Shown in pieces: positions 55,083-64,000 of a stretch of 64,000 bases of DNA. Each line of letters opens with the position of its first letter. Position 1 is the stretch's first letter. The notes below the pieces were generated by a model. The model saw only the letters and a program-made list of their open reading frames with translations. It did not search any database and had not been told where the DNA came from. The translations under genes and the position numbers were made by a program. The DNA lies in the NCBI GenBank assembly GCA_009746045.1, contig RPFO01000312.1, positions 720,323 to 784,322 on the forward strand, written 5' to 3'. This stretch comes from Mesostigma viride (lineage: Eukaryota > Streptophyta > Mesostigmatophyceae > Mesostigmatales > Mesostigmataceae).

Positions 55083-55917
55083 TCCACTGTGCATTGCCTA
55101 GGTCCACTTCTGGTTGAAGGGCACCAGAACTTGTTTATTACACTATATGTTGAAGCCGACCGGACTTAGTAGACAGAGAGACATAAAATATTTTTTGGCA
55201 GTCCCTGGCCGCCGCTTCCACTTGACCCCCCAAGACAAAACAGAAAAGGGTGGGTGGGTGGGGAAAACTGATAAGCTGGCTTGGCAGCCATCACCACCTT
55301 GAAATACATCGCATCAACGTTGCATCCGTGACACACGCAAGTGCGGCGCCCCGCTGGCGCGGCGCTCCATGTAAGAATGACCTCAGAATACTACTGTACT
55401 AGATCTAGGACCCTGATACTACTTTTTTCAACATTGTACTACATTTTTATGATGTCACACATGTTCTGTCATGCCAGAACCGTTCAGCAACCACCTGGCA
55501 TATCTTGAGGGTCCCTGGATACTAGTTGAAGTAGATTGAACTCGTTTGAACTAGTTTGTACTACCTGTACTAACTTTGAACTAGTTCGAACTACATCTGA
55601 GGCCCATCCAAGGCTGTCAGACCCTCCAGAGAGGGCGTGGCCACCCCGTTTGGCTCCCGCATGTCGACTTGCACCACTGGGCAACGGTGTAGCGCCTCCA
55701 AGGTAGCGGCGCACCTCCATCCCTCCGCTCCCCCAGGCAAAATCAGGGAATCCCGATCGTAAGATCAATCATCCACTGTGCATTGCCTAGGTCCACTTCT
55801 GGTTGAAGGGCACCAGAACTTGTTTATTACACTATATGTTGAAGCCGACCGGACTTAGTAGACAGAGAGACATAAAATATTTTTTGGCAGTCCCTGGCCG
55901 CCGCTTCCACTTGACCC
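55083..55917 (-). repeat. DIRS-4 B2, G4 linker, A2, B1 block
   Basis: B2 55083-55228, A2 55263-55771, B1 55772-55917. Decamer array of A2 at 55521-55600. Confidence 0.94.
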
Positions 55918-56004
55918 GCATCTCCAACCTGGCCGCAGGCCGTACATCTGGAAACCGCGTCAGGAGCCATGGGAGGGCACATCCTTACCCTCCAGCTGGT
56001 GAAG

Positions 56005-56030
56005 CCCTAGCGTGTCCGCTAGAGTGCGCC
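56005..56030 (-). other. Conserved hairpin downstream of DIRS-4 pol
   Basis: Same sequence as in DIRS-2. Confidence 0.7.
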
Positions 56031-56040
56031 TCACCGAAGT

Positions 56041-59000
56041 ATGGCCGAAATCTACGGCCCAAAGTGACGACGCCAGTCACGGGGGGCAGTCTGCCCGCGA
56101 GGTCCCACACCACCTGGGGCACCCGCACCTGCAGGGCGCGGTGGAGCCCCACGTAATGGTCCACGGACGAAAACTGGCGCCACCGGCCACGCTTTTGGAT
56201 GTCCGCGATTGGTACCCCGCGCAGGTAGTCATGGGTGGCCCCCCCGTGGCGCATGCTGTAGGGTGAAAACATCCCCCGCAAGCCAAGGAGGTCCCAGGCG
56301 GCGTGCCACCGCCGCAAGAAACGGCTGTAGCTGAGTGCGCCAAAGAGCAGCTCCTCGTGCGCCCGCCCAGCACACAGGGCGCCAAGCAACGTGAGTGAAA
56401 GGGGCTCAACAACCACCACTGCCTGGGCCTGGCCCTTGGCTGTCTTGGGGTCGCGTAGCAGCAGCGCACCCTGGTTACTGGGCCCCAGGCGGAAGTCCCC
56501 GCGCAGAGCCACGTCCCCCACGCGAAGCTTGAACGCTTCTCCGATGCGCAAGTATTGCTGAAAAACAATGATGCAGCAGCAGGCAGCTAATATCGAGCCT
56601 TGTGCACGAAGAATGTTTGCCACGAGGTACAGTAGCTGCCACGGGACGGGGTGAGGGCTCTGCACGGGAACTCGTCGCGCCCAGCCGGCCAGCAAGCGAC
56701 GCGCCTCGTACCACCCCTTAATCTCGTTGGGGAAGTACAGCTGCAGCCCGCATAATGCGCGCACAACCATGGTCCGGCTTCCCCCTTCCTCATACACGCT
56801 GACCAGCCACTCACAAAAGACGCCTTCCGCCTCCGTCTTGGCCACGGGAGCGAGGGGTTGACCATACTCCACGTACGCCCTCAGCGCTCGGTGATATGCA
56901 GCTAGCGTGCTGGGCTGCACAGTGGCCTCCAGCAATTCCTGCCGCCCATGTGGCCCCGGATTGCTCTCCACGTCGCCATCCGCAGTGAGGTTGCGCACCC
57001 ATCGACCACGACTGGGCGCGTCGGCCGGGTTGCGCTCCGACCTCACATACACCCAGTGGTAGCGGGTGTTGCTGGCCAGCCCTAGCGCGATCGCCCGGCG
57101 GCACCAGGCGTTCAGCCGGTAGGACGACGAACGCCCTTTGACGAGCGCACCGACAACTGCCGAATTGTCCACCAGCCGCACGTGACGTTGCTGCCAGTGA
57201 ACCTGTGAGCGCAGGCCCCACTCGATCCCTTGCACAGCCGCACGAATCTCCTTCTCGTTGATGTGGGCCGAGGGATCGAGCCACCGGTGGGCAAGAGCGG
57301 TCCTCCACTGCGCCGCTGCCATGGCTCGGTGCTCAATCTCCCCTGTGCGCTCCACGCTGGCCGTCTCAGAGTCCACACAGAGCGTCTTCCAGCCCTTCCG
57401 CTCCCGACAGTTGGACAGGCCACGCACCGCAGGCGCCTCCCACCGGCTGTACACCACCCCAGAACCGTGGGTTGACGCATCAGTGGCCACCACGGTGCAG
57501 CTCAGGGGCTGGTCGCGCTGCGCATGCACCAGCGGGGCCAAGTCCATTGCAGCCTGGAGCTCTTCCCTTACACTACCCCACAGCCGATAGCTCCAGCCCC
57601 GCTTGTGCACCAGGACTTGCTGCAGCAAGCGGTAGGCGTGAAACCAGATGGACAGTAGACCCCGACGCAGCAAGTGGACCCACACCCACCGTCCCAGCAA
57701 CGAGGCCAGTTGGTGGTAAGTGGCCCGTCCACGCCCCAGCATTGCCTGCGTGTCGCGCACCAAGGCCGCCATCCGGGCCGCGCTCGGCCGCATGGACCCG
57801 TCCTGGCAGAACTCAATCCCCAAGATTTCCACCGGGCGCCCCTCCTCAGCTCTCTCCACCTTCTTCTCGTTGACCACCAACCCCTTGGGACCGTAGCTCT
57901 CCTCGCACGCCTTGGTGAGCACGGCGTTGGTCTCCTCCGCGCTCCGCCCATGGGTGACCCCCAGATCATCGATCATGACCAGCTGAGCGGGATGTGGGGG
58001 ATCCTCCGGCAGCAGCCGCCACGCTGCACTGGCTGCGCTCTCCACCAACTCCAGCCGGTCCATGCCATCCCCGCGCACTGTGCGCACCCCCATCAAGTGC
58101 ATGGGATATGACAGCCCTCTCTTGGCATCGAGCACCCCGCCCCGTAGAGACAGTGCAGGTGGGCAACCTGTGCAAGGACCACCGAGTGGCTCCAGCCCAT
58201 GACAAGGACCCGGAACCTGGGGTACAACTTTCGCCGTCGTCCCAGCTGGCCGACCTCATCGGACCACACGGGGGGCAGCGAGAAATAGGGGCGCCAGCTC
58301 TCAGGTACCTCGAACCGGTAATAGTAGGTGTCAAGGTCTGTCTTGCCCGAATAGCATGGCGCCCCCACACTCAGCTCAGCGACCTCGCCCAAGTTAGGCA
58401 GGTAACAGGTAGGCGGCTTGAGGAAGCGCCGGTTGCACGGCACCATATTCCCTATAAACCGCTGCCGTCGTTCGCTGGGCTCCACAACCCCGGGGTCTTT
58501 CTTGGGGACGGCAAAACAGCCGTTCACCACAGGGGCGCCTCCTCACTGTACTCGATCATCCGCGTCTCCGCCAGCCTGATGCTCAGTCGTGCGTACGCCG
58601 CATCGCTTGCACAACCATGAGACACCCGGCCCCGCCGCATCCACGCCCCCGCCTCCGCGTCGCATCTTTGTAGAATGTTGTTTATGTCCTCATACGTCCT
58701 CTGCCATGCCTCCGGCAGGCAGTCCAGCAGCTTGACACTACCTGCAGCTCCTCCTTTTGGCAGTGCCAGCCTCTCCGGGTCAATAATTTCGTATTGACCG
58801 CCCGGCCCGTATGGCGCGGGCTCTGCGTCCCCCGTGTCTGTCGCCTCCGCTACGGCGGTAAGCCGGCGGTTGTAGACGCGGGCAGCATCCTCCATCCCTT
58901 GTAGGGCGGCCCTTTGGGCGACGGTGCAGGGGCTCGCAGTAATAGCCTGCTGCTGCACCGCCGGTCCACCGGACCGTTCCCGGGTCCTGCCCCACAGCCA

Positions 59001-59143
59001 GTTCAGGCCCCTTGTGGCCCGCTCTTGACACCGCAGCCTTGCTCTGGCACGCAGAGCGCGCTGCAGCCTGCGGTTGGATCGCAGGCGGCTGCGGTCGAGC
59101 GGGGGGACCATCTTCACTGGCAGCGGGAGCACACCCCTGCCCC
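56041..59143 (-). pseudogene. DIRS-4 pol, frameshifted
   Basis: Same RT, RNase H, 2A, recombinase order as DIRS-3, with the same three homopolymer deletions as DIRS-2 (near 58532, 58135 and 56081). Uniquely, the G run at 59101-59106 has six bases where DIRS-2 and DIRS-3 have five. This joins VRGRGVLPLPVKMV directly to PPLDRSRLRSNRR, matching the continuous reading in DIRS-1 (GRGVFPLPEVAIKPLDRARL). The six-base form may therefore be the original pol frame. Confidence 0.85.
56951..56992 (-). other. 2A ribosome-skipping motif (DIRS-4)
   Basis: Identical coding to DIRS-2 and DIRS-3: NLTADGDVESNPGP. Confidence 0.88.
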
Positions 59144-59888
59144 TCACTTGTCCTTTTTGGCCGCCGCCGCCGCCGCCGATGCCAGCTCCGCCTCCTGGCG
59201 AGCCGCCTTCCGCGCTGCCCGGGCTGCTGCGCTTCCAATAGTACTGCCCTCCACCAGTGGCAGCAGGTGCATCGCCCCGTTGTTCCAGCCGCTGGTCTTC
59301 TCCACCATGAGGAACGCCTCGACCACACGCGCCAGGTACTCGAAGCAGGCCAGCTCCGTCACCACATCCTCCCCCAGCTCTTGGATGGCCACATCCAGAA
59401 TGTAGGTCAGGTTGTTGCACACCAGATGGTGCGTGCTGTTCTTCCACCCGCGGGGGGCTCCCGGTGCAGCCCCAACGCCCTCCTGCTCCTTGCGAAGGGC
59501 CAAGCGGGCCTGCAGGCTCCCGTGCGCGACCTGGCGCGCATCCAGCACCTGCAGCGGCAGCACCCTGTCGTCGCGGTCCTTGACCAACAGGCGCCAGGCC
59601 ACTTTGAAAGCTCGCCGGGGGAGACGCACCCCCTTGGTGGTTCGGCGCAGGTCTCTCTCCCTCACACGCTCCCGCGATCGACGCGAGCTCCGCTGGGAGG
59701 AGTCCCGACTCGTGCTCCGGCTGCTGGACCGCTGCCGCTCCTTGCGACGCTCGCGGGAGCGATCCCGACGCCCCTTGGGCTCCGCAGAACGGCCCCTGCC
59801 ATGCCCACGTCGCTCCCGGGACTTGTCGCGGCGCGACCGAGCGCCACCCCTGCCCCTGCCACGGCCTCTGCTCTCGCTGTCGGAGCTG

Positions 59889-59942
<54 letters not shown>

Positions 59943-60589
59943 GCGACTCTCGTCGCTCCCACTGCTGGTGTCTGTCGAGCCTGGGCTGCTCCCGCGCCGC
60001 GCGCGTCTCTTCTCCTGGCGCTTGCTCTTCGGATGGCCCTTGCCCCCCTTGTCCTCGCGCTGGCTCTTCCCTTTCCTCGCGTCCCTCCTCTTCCCCCGCG
60101 CCAGGGCTTGCAACTCCGCTCCGATGAGCTCGCGGACGCCCGCCAGAAGGGCAGCATTCTCTGCCAGCTTTCGGTTCCTGCCCTGAGACTTCTTTCCCTT
60201 GGCGCGAGCAGCAGCAGGGGCCAGCTGCTCGCGCGCGTCCAAAAAATCCTCAGAGCTCGTCGCGTCCTCCTCTTCCTCGTCGGTGCCGTTGCTGGGAGGA
60301 TCCTTTCGGGTCCTTTCGCCCCTGGCTGGACCAGTCTTCCCCTTGCCCCCAGTGGCCACTGGGGGCTTCTTCATCTCTAGAGTAATGGCCTTGCACAACA
60401 TGGAACCCATGTCGGAATCACTTGACCCCTCACTAATCTGGAGCCCTGCAGTCTTGAGAAACTGTCCCAAGGATGTCAAACGACCCTCAGACATAGTAGT
60501 AAGCCTTTGGGCCCAGTTTGGACCGAGATACTCAGTCAAGAACTTCAAAAGTCTGCCTCAAGGGTGGTGTCTTCGTGATCACTAGCCAT
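59144..60589 (-). pseudogene. DIRS-4 gag, deleted and frameshifted
   Basis: The ATG at 60589 (MASDHEDT) survives, but a deletion at about 60550-60556 removes a net 64 bp and breaks the frame within 15 codons. A second indel at the start of the CAG repeat (59888-59892) puts the RS-like region in yet another frame. As a result one long open frame (60548-58524) runs from the gag N-terminal part into pol, an artefact of these indels. The C-terminal gag sequence matches DIRS-2. Confidence 0.85.
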
Positions 60590-60830
60590 TATAGAATTCA
60601 AAGATGAAGAAATTTCTCACAACTAGGCTCAATATTCCGCAATCTTGGAGACTGAGAAAAATTTCGGACTGAAAATTTGTCACTCAGTTCTACCTTGCGG
60701 ACTTTTACTCCCGTTGCGCAAACCCGTCAAAACTTGGTGCGAAAACCGTCAAAATGTTGTCGGCTATTGTCTCACGATTAGTTTGACACCAACTTTGTCA
60801 AAAACGGTGAAGTATTGCTCTAGTTGTGTT

Positions 60831-61339
60831 GAAAACTGATAAGCTGGCTTGGCAGCCATCACCACCTTGAAATACATCGCATCAACGTTGCATCCGTGAC
60901 ACACGCAAGTGCGGCGCCCCGCTGGCGCGGCGCTCCATGTAAGAATGACCTCAGAATACTACTGTACTAGATCTAGGACCCTGATACTACTTTTTTCAAC
61001 ATTGTACTACATTTTTATGATGTCACACATGTTCTGTCATGCCAGAACCGTTCAGCAACCACCTGGCATATCTTGAGGGTCCCTGGATACTAGTTGAAGT
61101 AGATTGAACTAGTTTGAACTAGTTGGTACTACCTGTACTAACTTTGAACTAGTTCGAACTACATCTGAGGCCCATCCAAGGCTGTCAGACCCTCCAGAGA
61201 GGGCGTGGCCACCCCGTTTGGCTCCCGCATGTCGACTTGCACCACTGGGCAACGGTGTAGCGCCTCCAAGGTAGCGGCGCACCTCCATCCCTCCGCTCCC
61301 CCAGGCAAAATCAGGGAATCCCGATCGTAAGATCAATCA
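60831..61339 (-). repeat. DIRS-4 segment A1
   Basis: 509 bp, repeated at 55263-55771. Decamer array at 61089-61168. Confidence 0.94.
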
Positions 61340-62441
61340 TGCCGATTGCAGTCCAGCCGACTGATAGTGGTGAAAGAATAAGCGCCCCCCTAAACCCGCA
61401 TGCTCACGATGCTTGAAGAAGAAAAAGCAAAAGGCGCACTAGGATGCATGACAAGCCCTTTTGGAGCCCCAGTTTAGCATGATTCGGTCATCCGTTTCCA
61501 GCCATCGGCAGCGCCAACTCCGATACAGCTTACTATGGCGTAGTCGGTAGCACCGCTTTTCTTGCCTTTGTTACTACATGCAAACTTCAATTCGTTACAT
61601 CGTGCGCCTGCGGCATATTTAAGAAAGCGGCTGCAAGCGCACCTTGCTGAGCCAGGTACACAATGTCTTCAGTCAGCGACCGCGTATGCATGCCACGTTT
61701 AGTCGCATCGAGTCGCGTAGACAATGTGTCAGCCGTAGTGGGCCAAAGCAGTCTCGGCACTAGTTTTTAGCTGTCAGTTAGCTGAATTAGTGAGACGACA
61801 ATAATGGATTTTTCCAGGCTATTTAATTCGTGCTACGAATTTTTAGTGCTGCGTTTCAGGTCCGAGATACTGTTAGGATCATACTTTACGAGACCCGTTC
61901 TGACTGTTTTTGGGTCTGGACTATATGTGGAGTGCTACAAGATGTTGTACCGGTGCTGGTGTGGCACCGGCGGTACGTTTTTGGGATTGCTTATGCTGTC
62001 ACCGTACGTTACGTAGCAGGATCCGCGCTTCGCGCGGCCCTTGGGGACGTTGGTACTGTAGGCGCTGTATCGCGCCAGATTCTGGTTTTCACCTATGTGA
62101 GTGACTTTTTGTCTAAGTCCGAGCCTTAGTGGCGCACGCCTGAGAAAGAAATCATATGAATGGTAGAGTATCAGGCGCGGCGCAACTTTTTCAGTCACAT
62201 GTGTGCTTGAATGCATCCGACCACCTAGAATGCGCCGCCACGTATCGTACGGCTGTGATCTGTTTGTGTCGTGACCTGTCCTTTGGGCGGCGTAGCATTT
62301 AGCCTAGGCACTGCTCCTTGGCAACTCACGCTCATGCCTTATTTTCACACGTTTTTTCACCATAAAAGACGTGAACTGTGGGCGTCGGCATTTGTGAATT
62401 AATGCTTGTCTTTTAAGCGTTATTTAATAACCAAGATCAAT
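61340..62441. other. Unassigned, no supported gene
   Basis: ORFs up to 99 aa around 61804-62216 show no domain or repeat relation to the rest of the window. Confidence 0.5.
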
Positions 62442-64000
62442 TCCCTATGCATGTCTCAACTCGTTCACTCCATCACTGAGGGCTCCAGACATTATTTTTT
62501 ACAAAATACGTTTACGCACAAGAGACTCTTGGTCCAAAGTCGCATAATTGGTGAATAAAGCATCTGCAGGCCCCCCAGCCAGCTGATGCTGCCATCTCAC
62601 TTCCCTCGGGGTGGGTGGGGGGGGCTAATAAAAACGAATACCAGCACAGGCACACCTCGGCTGGTTATATGCCAGCACTTTTTCTCAGACTTGGGCCGGC
62701 GGCGGCCCAGGTCCTTCTAATTCGGGTCGAAACACAATTCTGTGACCCATACAATATTCGTACACCATGCGAAGTGGCAGCGTACTTGCCCACTGTGGCG
62801 GATGCAAGTCCGGTACACCTGGTTTTGGCGCCAAAAGCACCCTTGGCCAGTTGTACTACAAGGAACCCATTCCTACTAATTCTTTTGACATTGTACTACG
62901 TTTAGTCTTGGTCTACTACACCCCAGTAGGTCCGTTCACCTCCTGAGCGTCCAATGCTACGCCGAAGCACGTCAGCACTGGTTTGAACTAGAATGAACTA
63001 GTTTGAAGTAGATTGAAGTAGACTGTACTACCCTGTAGGCCAAGTGAAGTACTTGGAACTACGTCCAAGTACTTAGAACTAGTTTACAAGTTACTTGTAC
63101 GGACTTGCACCCTATTAGAGGGCAGTTCTCGTACCACCACACTGGCGCCCCTTATTAAATTCCAGGGCCCTTATACATTGTGACTACTGCCCCTTATAAA
63201 AGACCAGGGCCTATTATAAAATATTAAATGCTCTATTTATTTTTTATATGTGCTGTCACCCAGCGGCGTCCCTCGCCTCCTTCGCTCCCTCCGCCCCGAC
63301 AAATCAGGGAATCCAGATCGAGGGAGATCAACCATCCCTATGCATGTCTCAACTCGTTCACTCCATCACTGAGGGCTCCAGACATTATTTTTTACAAAAT
63401 ACGTTTACGCACAAGAGACTCTTGGTCCAAAGTCGCATAATTGGTGAATAAAGCATCTGCAGGCCCCCCCAGCCAGCTGATGCTGCCATCTCACTTCCCG
63501 CTTCCCCCAGCCTGGCCATTCTGGCCGTGGAGGACCCGTCACCAATAGTGAAGGCCTAGCATGACTGCTAGAGTGCCCCTCACTTACTGGTCGCGGGGAA
63601 GCCTGTCACCAACAGTGGGGCCCCAGCTTGTCTGCTGGAGTGCGCCCCACTAGCGAAGTCTCAAACAATGCCTTCATCCCCCTTGGATAGGAGAGAACAG
63701 CGTCCAACCAAAGGTACGGTCAATCAATCCCCCACACCTTTCCCCCCTCCTCGTCCAGCGAAAATAGCTGGCACGTCTGCCAACTTCCACCCTACACCAT
63801 CCTCCTCGCGCTCCTCATGCCATAACTGTCACGATCCAGTGCTATGGCCCAGCGACTCGCCAAAAGTCACATGCCACAAGCTGCCGCTACGGTCACAGCC
63901 CTCTGTTTGCAGGGCGTAACCCGGGGTGCAAGCATCCCCAGGTACTCGCCCTAGAGGGCTGCCGGCGGCATACATAGCAAGGTGTAATCTCCATTCCATT
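62442..64000 (-). mobile_element. DIRS-5: third PAT-like family, 3' part only (cut by window end)
   Basis: The B2-A2-B1 block has the same layout as DIRS-1 to -4: B2 62442-62605, G-rich linker (62608-62624), A2 to 63334, B1 63335-63499. The A2/B1 junction reads AGATCAACCA|TCCCTATGCATG, homologous to the other families. Beyond B1 there are two copies of the conserved hairpin (63553-63578, 63619-63645). No pol coding sequence is seen by 64000, so either the 3' UTR is long or the copy is non-autonomous. A1 and any genes lie beyond the window. Confidence 0.85.
62981..63092 (-). repeat. 10-bp-periodic array in DIRS-5 A2
   Basis: About eleven consecutive decamers related to TTGAACTAGT, including TTTGAACTAG, AATGAACTAG, TTTGAAGTAG, ATTGAAGTAG and ACTGTACTAC. 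Confidence 0.8.

Larger units (their letters stand above)
55083..61339 (-). mobile_element. DIRS-4: PAT-like retrotransposon, decayed copy
   Basis: 6257 bp on the minus strand. A1 61339-60831, gag, pol, B1 55917-55772, A2 55771-55263, linker with G4 motif (55248-55263), B2 55228-55083. It shares the three homopolymer deletions of DIRS-2 pol and adds a net 64-bp deletion in gag plus an indel at the CAG repeat. Flanks ...TGGCTA and TGCCGAT show no duplication. Confidence 0.94.

Noticed and set aside
58524-60548. A 674-codon gag-pol fusion protein in DIRS-4
   Set aside because: Produced by an indel at the CAG repeat plus the six-base G run. The middle third is gag read out of frame.

Overview
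The window is eukaryotic and is made almost entirely of transposable elements. I find no rRNA gene, no complete tRNA gene, no operon and no convincing single-copy host gene. PAT/Kangaroo-type tyrosine-recombinase retrotransposons, a Ty3/gypsy element carrying a DNA methyltransferase, TTAA-target DNA transposons and long G/C-rich simple repeats would fit a green alga or another protist with a bloated genome. The species cannot be named from the sequence.

Layout. (1) 1-15.85 kb: one decayed Ty3/gypsy retrotransposon on the minus strand, cut off by the left window edge. Its order is Gag, protease, C5-cytosine DNA methyltransferase (DNMT), reverse transcriptase (RT), RNase H (RH), integrase, PHD finger. 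Three later insertions split it: a TTAA-flanked DNA transposon (1620-4259), a TA-flanked DNA transposon with a 43-bp minisatellite (5330-8746), and a small LTR element with a 5-bp target duplication (10520-12583). Removing each one with one copy of its target duplication rejoins the gypsy reading frame exactly. (2) 15.9-20 kb: mostly unassigned, with one 326-aa hypothetical ORF. (3) 19996-31523: a probable 11.5-kb TTAA-flanked transposon of the same family as the one at 1620. It holds a 1-kb foldback, several kb of tetra-, penta- and trinucleotide repeats, a 187-bp satellite and two unrecognised genes. (4) 32.0-32.8 kb: an L1-like ORF1 fragment. (5) 32859-64000: five PAT-like DIRS elements. 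DIRS-1 is divergent; DIRS-2, -3 and -4 are near-identical; DIRS-5 is a third family, cut by the right edge. Between DIRS-2 and DIRS-3 lies a cluster of palindromic foldback units.

How the parts work together. Each DIRS element has the split-direct-repeat plan A1-gag-pol-B1-A2-B2, and pol is RT, RNase H and tyrosine recombinase (YR). The most interesting find is a perfect 2A ribosome-skipping motif (GDVESNPGP) between RNase H and the recombinase. It is identical in two diverged families although most of its codons differ synonymously. It should release the recombinase as a separate protein from one ORF. Three non-coding structures are also shared between families: a 10-bp-periodic array in segment A, a G-quadruplex-forming linker between A2 and B2, and a covarying hairpin just downstream of pol. 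DIRS-3 sits without target duplication inside a foldback repeat, which fixes its ends and gives an exact empty site.

Limits: family assignments rest on motifs read by eye. No alignment, database search or RNA/protein folding was run.
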